Assembly (NCBI GenBank): GCA_009928645.1
Contig: SACH01000022.1
Coordinates: 1 to 42,345 of the forward strand
Length of the DNA: 42,345 bases
Reading direction: 5' to 3'
Source: Gammaproteobacteria bacterium
Lineage (GTDB): Bacteria; Pseudomonadota; Gammaproteobacteria; Chromatiales; Chromatiaceae
The position numbers and the translations under genes are program-made. Under the pieces are notes generated by a model, which had not been told where the DNA came from, did not search any database, and saw only the letters and a list, made by a program, of their open reading frames with translations. Positions 28,081-37,624 of the stretch are shown piece by piece (position 1 is the first letter of the stretch; the number at the start of each line of letters is the position of its first letter).

Positions 28081-29049
28081 CTAATAGGTGCGGGCGACGG
28101 CGAAATCCGCCAGCATCTCCAGCGCTAGGCGCGACGCCGATTCGGGAAGCAGGGCGAGAGCCGACTTGGCATCCCCTGCGTATTGGCGTGCGAGTCGAAT
28201 AGTGTAGTCAATGGCCGAGGTTGAATCAATGGCCGCGGCAACTTCGGCGATGCGCTCGCGGCCGCCAGTCTCGATGACCTCCCGTAGCAGGGCTTGCTGT
28301 TCGGGGGTCCCGACCTCCAGGGCGCGGATTACCGGCAGGGTGGGCTTGCCCTCGGCCAGATCGTCGCCCAGATTCTTGCCCAGTTCGTCGCCCTTGGCGC
28401 GATAGTCGAGGGCATCGTCCACCAGTTGGAAGGCCACCCCCAGGCAACGGCCATAGTCGGCCATGCCCCGCTCCACTCCGGGGGAGGATTCCGCCAGGAC
28501 GGCGCCGAGGCGGGTACCGGCCTCGAACAGGGTCGCCGTCTTGCGCTCGATGACCTCCATGTAGCGCGCCTCGGTGGTGGTGGGATCGTTGCAGTTCAGC
28601 AGTTGCAGCACCTCGCCCTCGGAGATGCGGTTGGTGGCATGGGATAGGATGTCCATGACGGCCATGCTGCCGACCTCGACCATCATCTCGAAGGAGCGGG
28701 AATAGAGAAAATCCCCTACCAGCACGCTGGCGGCATTGCCCCAGACGGTATTGGCCGTATCCCGGTGACGGCGCTGTTCGGACCCGTCCACCACGTCATC
28801 GTGGAGCAAGGTGGCGGTGTGGATAAACTCGATCACCGCGGCAAGATCAATGTGTCGCTCCCCCGAATAACCACAGGCCCGGGCGCTGAGAAGCACACTC
28901 AGGGGGCGCAACCGCTTGCCGCCACTGTTGACGATGTAGTGCCCGATCTGGTTGATCAGCACCACGTCCGACTGAAGACGGCGCAGGATAAGATCATCCA
29001 CCGCCCGCAGGTCCGCGGCAACGGGGCCCCTAATTTCGTTTAAGGACAT
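28081..29049 (-). CDS. ispB: All-trans polyprenyl diphosphate synthase (octaprenyl type) IspB
   Basis: IspB extends farnesyl diphosphate to the quinone side chain. The 322 residues show the two aspartate-rich motifs: LLHDDVVDGSEQRR (81-94, DDVVD at 84-88) and QLVDDALDY (208-216), plus the N-terminal NSGGKRLRP (41-49) that binds isopentenyl diphosphate. Small residues ahead of the first motif (FIHTATL) are consistent with long-chain products, but C8 versus C9 cannot be read off. It is divergent from rplU-rpmA-obgE, a conserved gammaproteobacterial arrangement. A TTGACA-17-TAGCAT promoter lies upstream. Confidence 0.97.
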   Translation of the reverse strand: MSLNEIRGPVAADLRAVDDLILRRLQSDVVLINQIGHYIVNSGGKRLRPLSVLLSARACGYSGERHIDLAAVIEFIHTATLLHDDVVDGSEQRRHRDTANTVWGNAASVLVGDFLYSRSFEMMVEVGSMAVMDILSHATNRISEGEVLQLLNCNDPTTTEARYMEVIERKTATLFEAGTRLGAVLAESSPGVERGMADYGRCLGVAFQLVDDALDYRAKGDELGKNLGDDLAEGKPTLPVIRALEVGTPEQQALLREVIETGGRERIAEVAAAIDSTSAIDYTIRLARQYAGDAKSALALLPESASRLALEMLADFAVARTY

Positions 29050-29087
29050 GTTTCGAGGTAGTCGGCTAACTGCAAAAGACTAGACTG

Positions 29088-29116
29088 ATGCTAGGGATTT
29101 GTACCTCGACTGTCAA
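29088..29116 (-). promoter_or_regulatory. Sigma70-type promoter of ispB
   Basis: On the minus strand a consensus TTGACA (29111-29116) is followed by 17 nt and TAGCAT (29088-29093), ending about 39 nt upstream of the ispB ATG. Confidence 0.7.
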
Positions 29117-29330
29117 CGAGGAGCGTGGACATAGGAGCGTGGTCGGCGACGTCCGCCCCCTTCGATCTCGGCCGCGCCGCCGCCAGAACGGCCTTCTGGA
29201 GTGATCCACCCTGGTGCAACGGCCTGCCATCGCGACGGTAAAACCTACAAAGCGTAAGCCATCCCAGGCGACCCACGGAGGTGCAACCGCCCGCCCCCCG
29301 ACGAGCAAAGCGTATGTACGCAAGGTTGGT
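29117..29330. other. Central part of the ispB-rplU divergent intergenic region
   Basis: The spacer from 29050 to 29429 is 380 nt. Apart from the two outward promoters annotated at its edges, I see no gene, strong hairpin or repeat in it. The open frames that cross it have no Shine-Dalgarno and no protein-like composition. Confidence 0.5.
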
Positions 29331-29360
29331 TTGACGGCCGGCCAAGCGAAGCGCTAATAT
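29331..29360 (+). promoter_or_regulatory. Sigma70-type promoter of rplU-rpmA
   Basis: TTGACG (29331-29336), an 18-nt spacer and TAATAT (29355-29360), about 70 nt upstream of the rplU ATG. It is the best promoter match on this strand in the divergent spacer. Confidence 0.75.
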
Positions 29361-29429
29361 CGCCGGTCTTTGGTTAGCCTCCCGTTTCGTGGGGGCGAGA
29401 CAACGGTTATCGCTGGGAAGGGCACACTC

Positions 29430-29744
29430 ATGTACGCGGTCATTCAAACCGGTGGCAAACAGTACCGGGTCGCCGAAGGCGACACCCTGAGAGTCGAATT
29501 GTTGTCGGTCGAAGCCGGCGCCGATATCGAGCTCGATAAGGTACTCATGGTCGCTGATGGCGATCAGGTCAAGGTTGGCACGCCCTACCTGGCAGACGGC
29601 AAGGTCGCGGCCAAGGTTATCGCCCACGGTCGCGGCGAAAAGGTCAGGATCGTCAAGTTCCGTCGGCGCAAGCACCACCTGAAGCGGGCCGGTCATCGCC
29701 AGTCCTACACGGAACTGACCGTCACCGGTATTAGCGCGGGCTAA
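29430..29744 (+). CDS. rplU: 50S ribosomal protein L21
   Basis: A 104-residue 23S rRNA-binding protein of the large subunit. [18 protein letters not shown] at the N-terminus is diagnostic, and the C-terminal [16 protein letters not shown] is the basic rRNA-binding signature. The ATG at 29430 gives the universal start; the frame is open further upstream to 29370 but that part is leader. It precedes rpmA by 14 nt and is transcribed from the promoter at 29331-29360. Confidence 0.98.
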   Translation: MYAVIQTGGKQYRVAEGDTLRVELLSVEAGADIELDKVLMVADGDQVKVGTPYLADGKVAAKVIAHGRGEKVRIVKFRRRKHHLKRAGHRQSYTELTVTGISAG

Positions 29745-29758
29745 GGAGACTTAATCTC

Positions 29759-30016
29759 ATGGCACACAAAAAGGCAGGCGGCAGTTCACGCAACGGCCGC
29801 GATTCGGAGTCCAAACGGCTGGGCGTCAAGGTCTATGGTGGCCAGCGCATCACCGCCGGGGGCATCATCATCCGCCAGCGCGGCACCAAGTTCCGTAACG
29901 GCGACAATGTCGGCTGCGGCCGGGATCATACCCTCTTCGCCCTGACGGACGGCGTAGTACGCTTCCAAGTCAAGGGCCCCGACAATCGCAAATACGTGAT
30001 GGTCGACACCCTCTGA
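29759..30016 (+). CDS. rpmA: 50S ribosomal protein L27
   Basis: An 85-residue protein whose N-terminal tail reaches the peptidyl transferase centre. [15 protein letters not shown] follows the initiator Met directly, so no cleavable extension like that of Firmicutes is present. The segments [10 protein letters not shown] and [16 protein letters not shown] are characteristic. A strong AAGGAG Shine-Dalgarno lies 9 nt ahead of the ATG. An intrinsic terminator follows the gene. Confidence 0.98.
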   Translation: MAHKKAGGSSRNGRDSESKRLGVKVYGGQRITAGGIIIRQRGTKFRNGDNVGCGRDHTLFALTDGVVRFQVKGPDNRKYVMVDTL

Positions 30017-30042
30017 GGTCGCTCCACCCGGGTGGCCCAGAC

Positions 30043-30069
30043 AAAGCCTCGCCACCCGGCGAGGCTTTT
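30043..30069 (+). terminator. Intrinsic terminator after rpmA
   Basis: An 11-bp stem (30043-30053 with 30058-30068) with an ACCC loop ends in a short TTTT run, 27 nt past the rpmA stop. It probably limits, but may not abolish, read-through into obgE. Confidence 0.85.
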
Positions 30070-30138
30070 CCATTTCTGCTTCGCCGGTTCGCGGTGCTCT
30101 CCGGCCCTCCGCCACTCCCTATGGCCCCCTCTCCATGA

Positions 30139-31230
<1,092 letters not shown>

Positions 31231-31253
31231 TGGCTTTGGAGTAACTGACCGCG

Positions 31254-32378
31254 ATGATCACGCGAGACCACTTGCCCACCACCCGGCGTTGGGTGATCAA
31301 GATCGGCAGCGCCCTGCTGACCAGCGACGGCCAGGGCCTGAATCGCGAGGTCCTGGCGCCCTGGCTGGACCAGATGACCGCCCTGCGCCACGGCGGCGCC
31401 GACCTGGTGCTGGTCTCCTCCGGCGCCGTCGCCGAGGGCATGGCGCGCATGGGCTGGCAGCGCCGGCCGCAGACCCTGCACGAGCTTCAGGCCGCCGCCG
31501 CCATTGGCCAGATGGGCCTGATCCGCGCCTACGAGGACGGCTTCGACCAGCGTGGCCTGCGCACCGCCCAGGTCCTGCTGACCCGCGATGACCTGGTGGA
31601 TCGCAACCGCTACCTCAATGCCCGTACCACCCTGCGTACCCTGCTGACCCTGGGGGTCATTCCGGTCATCAACGAAAACGACACCGTCGCCACGGACGAG
31701 TTGCGCTTCGGCGACAACGACACCCTCGCCGCCCTGGTCGCCAATCTTATCGAGGCCGATCTGCTGGTCCTGCTCACCGACCAGGACGGCCTCTTCGACC
31801 GTGACCCGCGCTTCTCCGCCGCGGCCAGCCTCATCCCCGAGACTCGGGTGGACAACCCCCTGCTGGACGCCGTGGCCGGTGGCAGCGCCAGCGGCCTGGG
31901 CCTGGGGGGCATGGTCACCAAGGTACGGGCGGCGCGCCTGGCGGCCCGCTCCGGCACCCCCACCGTCATCGCCCCGGGTCGGGGCCAGGGCGTCCTCACC
32001 CGCCTGCGGGCCGGTGAGGCCGTCGGCACCCTGCTGACCCCGGTCCAGGAGGCCCAGGCGGCACGCAAGCAATGGCTGGCGGGCCACCTGGTAGTGCGGG
32101 GTCGCCTGACCCTGGATGCCGGCGCGGTCCGCGCCCTGCGCACCCAGGGCACGAGCCTGCTGGCGGTCGGGGTCACCGCCGTCAAGGGAGGCTTCGAACG
32201 GGGGGAAGTAGTCGCCTGCCTGGACCCGGATGGCCGGGAGGTCGCCCGCGGCCTGGTCAACTACGATGCCCAGGAGACCGAGCGCATCCTGGGTCAGCCC
32301 AGTTCAAAGTTCACGAGCATCCTCGGCTATCTGAACGAGGCCGAGCTCATCCACCGCGACAACCTGGTTCTGGTTTAG
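31254..32378 (+). CDS. proB: Glutamate 5-kinase ProB
   Basis: ProB phosphorylates glutamate in the first step of proline synthesis. The 374-residue enzyme has the amino-acid-kinase domain with [10 protein letters not shown] (14-23), [13 protein letters not shown] (55-67), INEND (139-143) and [11 protein letters not shown] (153-163), then a C-terminal PUA domain (about 280-360; [17 protein letters not shown]...). This is the two-domain form subject to proline feedback in E. coli. The ATG is at 31254, 23 nt after obgE, an arrangement seen in many gammaproteobacteria. proA is not in the window. Confidence 0.98.
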   Translation: MITRDHLPTTRRWVIKIGSALLTSDGQGLNREVLAPWLDQMTALRHGGADLVLVSSGAVAEGMARMGWQRRPQTLHELQAAAAIGQMGLIRAYEDGFDQRGLRTAQVLLTRDDLVDRNRYLNARTTLRTLLTLGVIPVINENDTVATDELRFGDNDTLAALVANLIEADLLVLLTDQDGLFDRDPRFSAAASLIPETRVDNPLLDAVAGGSASGLGLGGMVTKVRAARLAARSGTPTVIAPGRGQGVLTRLRAGEAVGTLLTPVQEAQAARKQWLAGHLVVRGRLTLDAGAVRALRTQGTSLLAVGVTAVKGGFERGEVVACLDPDGREVARGLVNYDAQETERILGQPSSKFTSILGYLNEAELIHRDNLVLV

Positions 32379-32567
32379 GGGGCTCTGGTTTGCGGCCGAT
32401 CCGGCCGATTCGGCGGCGCCTGAGCCTGTTTCCTCAGCTAGCGGCGACGGATGGCGCCCGGCCGGGGATGCGGCTTTCCGGATCAGCCGTTGCCAGTGGC
32501 ACCCCCGGCAGCGAACGCCAAAGCGGACCACCACCGTCCTTAGACGAACCAACCGCCTCTATCCTTA

Positions 32568-33071
32568 TCACTTGGCAGCCGCGCCCTCCGCCCCGGGCCA
32601 AGGCTGGAGTGGCACTACGGAGATGCTGTTCTTCGGCGACCCCTCGATGATGCGATCGCTGTAGGTCAGATAGACCAGCACCTGGCGCTTGGGGTCGAAG
32701 AAGCGAACGACCTGCATGGACTTGAAGATCAGGGAGGTGCGCTTCTTGAAGACCTCGTCCCCGTCCCGCTTGCCGGAGCGGATCTCCTCGCTAAGCTTGA
32801 TGGGCCCGATTTGCCGGCAGGCGATGGAGGCATCCGACGTATCCTCCGCCACCCCCACGGCCCCGGAGATCCCCCCGGTCTTGGCACGACTGAGATAACA
32901 AGCCACCCCCGGCACATCCTCGTCGTCGAAGACCTCGACCACCACCTTGTCATTAGGACCCAACACCTTGAAGCGGGTGCTGACGCTACCGATCACTTCA
33001 TCGCCCCAGGCTGGGCCGACTGCCAGGCCGACGATCAGACCAGCCAAGAGGCTCCCTTTACCTTTACCCAT
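32568..33071 (-). CDS. creA: CreA family periplasmic protein
   Basis: A 167-residue exported protein of the CreA family, whose biochemical role is not known. A signal peptide ([19 protein letters not shown], about 5-23) is followed by the family core: [66 protein letters not shown] split in two blocks, and a C-terminal [23 protein letters not shown]. The ATG at 33071 has an ideal GGAGG Shine-Dalgarno 8 nt upstream; the open frame beyond it to 33104 is leader. It is convergent with proB. Confidence 0.95.
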   Translation of the reverse strand: MGKGKGSLLAGLIVGLAVGPAWGDEVIGSVSTRFKVLGPNDKVVVEVFDDEDVPGVACYLSRAKTGGISGAVGVAEDTSDASIACRQIGPIKLSEEIRSGKRDGDEVFKKRTSLIFKSMQVVRFFDPKRQVLVYLTYSDRIIEGSPKNSISVVPLQPWPGAEGAAAK

Positions 33072-33274
33072 CGTGCGATCCTCCGGGGATTCACCTTGCC
33101 TCAACCGATTGACGAGTGAGTATACCTGAAGCCTTACGCTTTTCAGGCAGGCAGGGCCGTGAGGAGGGTCAGGACAACCGCCAATCGAATCGCGAGGGGT
33201 AGGTGTTATTTACGAAAAGATCGCTTATGACCAGCCCCGTTCCACTCCAGGCTAACCGCGTTCCGCTTGCCGTT

Positions 33275-34513
33275 TCAGGAAAACAGACGTGCGCCTTCCT
33301 CCTGGCTGCGGGTCAGGCAATCCTCGATGGAGACGCCCTGGAACCAGTTGCCGGTGATGCCCAGCCGGGTACCGGCCAGGGCGGCATCGAGGCGCGCCAC
33401 CCGTTCGCCGTGGCCGACGCGCAGGGCTGGCAGACGGTTGTGGACCTGGTGAAAACCGGCAACCTGTTGCGGCGCGATGCCCAAGGCGGCGCAGGCGCGG
33501 TCCATCTGCGCCTCGGCGTCCAGCTCGCCGGGCCGGAAGTGGAAGCTGAAGCCGCGATACCGGGGATCGGCCAGATAGTCCCGCGCCACCATGGCGTTGA
33601 AGGCATCGTCTACGGCAATGAGCCCGGCAGTGGGCTGGAGGTGACCCAGGGCCGCGGTGGGGACGCATAACACCAGGGTCTCGACCTCGCTCATGCCGAT
33701 CCCGGCGATGGCCGCCCGACCATCGCGGCTTAGGACGGGAGGGCCCGCCGGGGTCGTGTCGTCGGTCAGGGGTCCCAGCAGACGCGCAGCGACGTCCGGC
33801 GGGGTCGCCAGACTCAGGGTTCTGGCCAGCAACTCCCCGCCATCCGCCAGCAGCAACCGGAAGTCCTCGCCGTCCCAGTGGACCGCGACGAGGCCTTGTC
33901 CGGTCCGCACCTCCACACCTGGCTGCCGGGCAAGGGCCAAGGGGATCTCTGCCAAGCCCCCGGGGAGCGTGAAGGCCCGCAGCACCTCCTTGCGCCGGGG
34001 CTTGCGACGGAAGAGCAGCTCCGCCGGGAAGTCGTCAGCCGGTTGACAGATAACGGCACTGAAGGCCGGTCTGAACAGGTCCCGATAATTCTTCGCCCCA
34101 AGCCCAGGGCCGTAAAAGTCGCGCACGCTCAGGCTGGCCTTTCTGGCCCTAGCCGTGAACAGGCGCGGCAGCGACCAGAGCAACTCAAAGGGATGCAGGG
34201 CCGAGAGAATCCGCTGGCGCTGACCTCCCCGCCACAGGGCATAGCTCACCTTCGCCTTGGGGGTGAGCTGCTCCATCATCCCCAGCTCGCCGAGGATATC
34301 CAGGAGGTGACCGTAGCTGTTGAAGCCGGTATGCCCCCCCGCCTCGACCCAGAAATCGCCACAACCGGGGAAGGTTGGGCTGTGGAGGCAGCCGCCGACC
34401 CGCGCCTGGGCCTCCAGCACCAGGGTGGGGACACCCCGGCGCGCCGCGTAATGGGCCAAACCCAGACCGCTGATACCGCCACCGACGACGATATGCTCGA
34501 AATGTTCGCTCAT
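33275..34513 (-). CDS. FAD-dependent protoporphyrinogen-oxidase-like / amine oxidase family protein
   Basis: A 412-residue flavoprotein of the monoamine/protoporphyrinogen oxidase superfamily. The dinucleotide-binding motif is VVGGGISGLGLAHYAARRG (9-27), with the ribose-contacting Glu in VLEAQARVGG. The C-terminal FAD motif is ITGNWFQGVSIEDCL, which closely follows the form seen in oxygen-dependent HemY enzymes (GN-x-x-x-G-V-S-x-x-D-C). The middle is more diverged, so another substrate is possible. With hemB and hemF nearby, a penultimate heme-pathway role is attractive but not proven. The ATG at 34513 starts at the fold; 5 nt separate it from the upstream small-domain gene, so they form an operon. 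Confidence 0.82.
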   Translation of the reverse strand: MSEHFEHIVVGGGISGLGLAHYAARRGVPTLVLEAQARVGGCLHSPTFPGCGDFWVEAGGHTGFNSYGHLLDILGELGMMEQLTPKAKVSYALWRGGQRQRILSALHPFELLWSLPRLFTARARKASLSVRDFYGPGLGAKNYRDLFRPAFSAVICQPADDFPAELLFRRKPRRKEVLRAFTLPGGLAEIPLALARQPGVEVRTGQGLVAVHWDGEDFRLLLADGGELLARTLSLATPPDVAARLLGPLTDDTTPAGPPVLSRDGRAAIAGIGMSEVETLVLCVPTAALGHLQPTAGLIAVDDAFNAMVARDYLADPRYRGFSFHFRPGELDAEAQMDRACAALGIAPQQVAGFHQVHNRLPALRVGHGERVARLDAALAGTRLGITGNWFQGVSIEDCLTRSQEEGARLFS

Positions 34514-34518
34514 GGACT

Positions 34519-35043
34519 CTACTCCGGCTCCCGCTCCAGGATGCGCAGGTGACTGATATCGGGCACAGCGGCAGATGCCGGCGGCCGGTCGCAATCCGCC
34601 AGGCTCCAGTCCTGGTCGGTGACTAGGTGCAGGCGGCTGATGTCCACCGCCGGAGGGGGATGGTCGGGAACCGGCTCCAGGGGCTGATCATCCGCCGCCA
34701 ACGACCAGTTGACCTTGTTGGCAGGGTCAAAGGTCGTGATGTTCGGCGAGGGGTGCGGGCGCCCCTCTGGGTCATCACGCTCCGGGCCGAGAGCGGCTGA
34801 GGACGGAGATATGGGGGCCGGCTGTTCGACCAGTCGCGCCACCGCCCCCGCCGCCAGAAAGACCTCCCGCAGACGTTCCGCTTGGGCCCGGTCGAGCCCC
34901 CGTTTCAGGGCCAGCGGCTGACCAGTGAATAGACGCGCCGCAGCTTGATCCGAGAGCCGGAAGAGCCCCTGGAGCCTGGCCCGCACCTGGGCCGGCTCCG
35001 CCCCGGGCAGGAGTTCGCCGGCAAAGAGGATGTCGTAACTCAA
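34519..35043 (-). CDS. Small protein with a YDILFAGEL-type N-terminal domain
   Basis: A 174-residue soluble protein. The N-terminal 75 residues (YDILFAGELLPGAEP, then LQGLFRLSDQAAARLFTG, then LKRGLDRAQAERLREVFLAAGAVARL) match a small recurrent bacterial domain often found fused ahead of other modules; its function is unknown. The rest is Pro/Asp-rich with a repeated W-S-L-A-(A)-D pattern and IS-x-L motifs, probably disordered. The start is read as TTG at 35043 because GGAGG lies about 10 nt ahead and the domain begins there; the open frame continues upstream to 35175 over the neighbouring gene. It lies between the secreted Cys-rich protein and the oxidase, with gaps of 20 and 5 nt. Confidence 0.75.
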   Translation of the reverse strand: MSYDILFAGELLPGAEPAQVRARLQGLFRLSDQAAARLFTGQPLALKRGLDRAQAERLREVFLAAGAVARLVEQPAPISPSSAALGPERDDPEGRPHPSPNITTFDPANKVNWSLAADDQPLEPVPDHPPPAVDISRLHLVTDQDWSLADCDRPPASAAVPDISHLRILEREPE

Positions 35044-35063
35044 GCCGCCGCCACCTCCGGGAC

Positions 35064-36635
35064 TCAGTTGACGTGTGCCACGGGCCGCATCTGGGTGTCG
35101 CAGACGCCACCCACGCTGACGTTCTTGCCGGTCGGGGAGGCCTGGCAGGTCTCCCCGCGGTCCTGGACCTGGCACTTGAGTTCCAGGGGCTTGCCCTCGG
35201 CCAGCCAGGAGGGGACCTTGCGGTAGCGCCCGACCTTGCCCTGACGGCAGCCGGCGGGGATGCCATAGGGGGGGCAGGCGGCCGGTGGCTTGCCGCTGAC
35301 CTTGCGGGCGTCGAGGAGGAAGCCCGGATAGTTGTCCTCCAGGCGGATGCGGTCGGCATCCTCGTCCTCGGTGACCAGGAATTCGCGGAAACGATAGGCG
35401 TCGCCGACCTTGTTCTCCACCTGGACGCGGGTATTGGCGATGAGGGCGAAATCATTCCCCTTGCGGGCGACGGCGCCGGTCATGTACTCCGCCCCCGGGT
35501 GCTCGGGAAAGCACTTGCCCATGGCGGGGGCATGGTAATAGTTGCGCAGGCCCTGCAGATCGGCCAGGGAGTTACCCGGGAAGAGCGCGCGTAGATCCTG
35601 TTCGTCGCCGAAGAGGATGCGCTCGAAATCGGCCAGGCTCTGTTCGTGCATGGCCTGAAGTTTGTCGTAGTAGGGGCCGCTGCGGGAATTGCCGGTGCTG
35701 CCGAGATCGTCGCGCAGATAGCAGGAGGTGAGGCCGGAGACCTGGGTGAGGAACTCGTCCCAGATGTTGTACTGGGAGACAGAGGAGGCGGCGCCCTGAT
35801 AGTCCCCCGGGTGGCGGCAGCCCTGGTCCCGGCGGCACTGGCCGATGACGCGGTTGCGCAGGGAGAGGGCGATGATATTACGCTCGCAGGCGCCATAGGC
35901 ATTGCAGCCCCGGCCCAGGTGGGCCTCGAAGAGGGCGGTGCGCATGACATAGTCCAGGTGCATGGCCCGCTTGAGGTCCGTCACCGAGGCCCGGGTCGGG
36001 TTGGCGGCCATATAGCGCTCCCAGGCCTTTGCCAAGGCCGACCGGCGACCAACCAGGTCCTCGTTGACCTGGGCGCAATAAGGCGAGTTGTGGAAGTCCC
36101 GCACCAGGCGGTCGAGGCTACGGGTGCCTCCGGCCTGACCGCCTTTGGCGGCGCCCTTACCCGCTTTGGGGGGATCGAAGGAGGGGGCCTTGGTCATCGC
36201 GTAAAAATCACGGACGCTGATGACCCGATCGACGCCCGGTGGGCAGTGGTGGTTTTCCACCCGGAGTCCCTGACGTTTGGCCAGGGCCTGCTTGAAGCGC
36301 TCGGTCGCCTCCGGGCCGGCCTTGGCGGCATCGACGACGATCTCGAAGCCGACATAGGGGGTGCCGCTGGCGTCCGTCAGCGGCTTGCCCGCGCGGATGA
36401 GCAGACAGGGGATGATGGTACTGCCCTGGGTCAGTTGCCCCGCCGGTGACTTGGGGCCACGGCGGGCGAAGTCGTCCGCGTCGTAGTAGGGCATGGCCAG
36501 GGGGCCATTGAACTTGTACAGGGTCATGAGGGGCGTGGCGGGGATATCCGCCCATGTCAGGCCAGGGAGTCCGGCCAGGCCAAGCAGGAGGCCCAGGGCC
36601 CCGAGAGCGGACCGGAGGGCATGGGTCTTCTTCAT
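35064..36635 (-). CDS. Cysteine-rich secreted protein of unknown function
   Basis: A 523-residue protein I do not recognise. It begins with a Sec signal peptide (MKKTHALRSA, then ALGLLLGLAGLPG, cleavage after TWA near 29). The mature part has 14 Cys, an even number consistent with disulfides in the periplasm, concentrated in RGCNAYGACE, GQCRRDQGC and the C-terminal third. Parts resemble helical repeats (AKAWERYMAANPTRASVTDL), but no catalytic motif stands out. ATG 36635 is preferred to ATG 36647 because TGGAGC lies just ahead of it. It heads a three-gene minus-strand unit with the small-domain protein and the flavoprotein oxidase, so a shared envelope or redox task is possible. Confidence 0.8.
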   Translation of the reverse strand: MKKTHALRSALGALGLLLGLAGLPGLTWADIPATPLMTLYKFNGPLAMPYYDADDFARRGPKSPAGQLTQGSTIIPCLLIRAGKPLTDASGTPYVGFEIVVDAAKAGPEATERFKQALAKRQGLRVENHHCPPGVDRVISVRDFYAMTKAPSFDPPKAGKGAAKGGQAGGTRSLDRLVRDFHNSPYCAQVNEDLVGRRSALAKAWERYMAANPTRASVTDLKRAMHLDYVMRTALFEAHLGRGCNAYGACERNIIALSLRNRVIGQCRRDQGCRHPGDYQGAASSVSQYNIWDEFLTQVSGLTSCYLRDDLGSTGNSRSGPYYDKLQAMHEQSLADFERILFGDEQDLRALFPGNSLADLQGLRNYYHAPAMGKCFPEHPGAEYMTGAVARKGNDFALIANTRVQVENKVGDAYRFREFLVTEDEDADRIRLEDNYPGFLLDARKVSGKPPAACPPYGIPAGCRQGKVGRYRKVPSWLAEGKPLELKCQVQDRGETCQASPTGKNVSVGGVCDTQMRPVAHVN

Positions 36636-37008
36636 GAGCGGCTCCATTCAATTGCGTGTCGGCTACGCGTCGGCGCCCCGCCAGCGGCAGAGCCCTGGCC
36701 GGGGCTGAGGTTCGTCAGGGCAGGATTCTATACCATTGCCAGACCCCGTTCGGTTTTCCCGGTCTGGCCCGCGGCGATGGCGAGGCCCCGGCTGACCGCC
36801 AGATTCGCCCCCGACGATTAGCCCGCCCCTGGCCTATCCCTCCAGCCTGGTCGGAAGACCGCCGTCGGGCACCGCCGAGTTCCCTATGGGTGGCGCCCCT
36901 ACACCCCTGGCGGTCAAGTAACGGATAATAGAATGAAGTACCCATCGCGACGGCCTGCTGTTTTAGGCAGCCAACCGGATATCCACCACTCATGACGAGG
37001 AGATTTAA
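36636..37008. other. Divergent intergenic region between the secreted protein and DUF1840 genes
   Basis: No gene is supported in these 373 nt. An 8-bp inverted repeat (gccagacc/ggtctggc, 36738-36745 and 36761-36768) encloses 15 nt and could be an operator. On the minus strand TATAGA lies around 36727-36732, with a possible TG extension, as a weak candidate -10 for the secreted-protein unit. A good Shine-Dalgarno (gaggag) for the DUF1840 gene is at the right edge. Confidence 0.4.
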
Positions 37009-37329
37009 ATGCTGGTGACCTTCAAAACCGATGCCCATGCCGACATCATGATGTTTGGCGACGTTGCCCTGACCCTCCTCAAGCTCATGGGCTTAAGTGG
37101 CCGGGTGCCTGGCGCCCTGCTGGCGGAGGAGATCCCCACCGCCTTGGAACGGCTCAAGGCCGCGGTGACGGCGCAACCGCACGCCACCCTGGATCCGGCA
37201 CCCCAGCCCGGCAGCCAGGATAGCGAAGAGACCGGACGCCACGTAAGCCTGGCCAATCGGGCCTTGCCCCTCATCGACCTGCTGACCGCAGCGGCGGCAC
37301 GGGGCAAGAACGTCATGTGGGAAAGCTGA
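37009..37329 (+). CDS. DUF1840 family protein
   Basis: A 106-residue cytosolic protein matching DUF1840: MLVTFKTDAHADIMMFGDVAL at the N-terminus (in two blocks), LLKLMGLSGRVPGAL (23-37), a variable Pro/Gln linker (about 55-75) and the C-terminal RALPLIDLLTAAAARGKNVMW. The function of the family is unknown; it is small, helical and without Cys. The ATG at 37009 has an excellent gaggag Shine-Dalgarno 7 nt upstream. It stands alone, followed by a 295-nt spacer. Confidence 0.92.
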   Translation: MLVTFKTDAHADIMMFGDVALTLLKLMGLSGRVPGALLAEEIPTALERLKAAVTAQPHATLDPAPQPGSQDSEETGRHVSLANRALPLIDLLTAAAARGKNVMWES

Positions 37330-37540
37330 AATCTGCCGGACTCCGTGCCAGGGCGCGGTTTCCGCTTGGAATCCCGTCCCGCCTGGGAGATCATTGTCAT
37401 TTCACGAGCTTTGCACGCCACGACTTTCGGCCCCACCGGGTGGTTCGGGTAGCGGTGACTCCAGGAGCGAGGTTCCCAGTCCCCCTCACCCTGTCGATGG
37501 CACCCGCCAAGACGCCACCCGTCCTGGCACGCTCGAACTC

Positions 37541-37570
37541 ACGCCGCCAAAGACTACGCCGCCAAAGACT
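37541..37570 (+). repeat. Perfect 15-bp tandem duplication
   Basis: ACGCCGCCAAAGACT occurs twice in a row (37541-37555 and 37556-37570), about 55 nt upstream of the SPOR-domain gene. The spacer from 37330 to 37624 shows nothing else I can support. Confidence 0.9.
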
Positions 37571-37624
37571 GGCGTTATTTCCTAGCCGATACCGCCCATT
37601 CAGAGCATCGGGAGCCGCCACCCC

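Noticed and set aside
36635..36647. Upstream ATG at 36647 as the start of the secreted protein
   Set aside because: It lacks a Shine-Dalgarno, while ATG 36635 follows TGGAGC and gives a classic MKK signal peptide.
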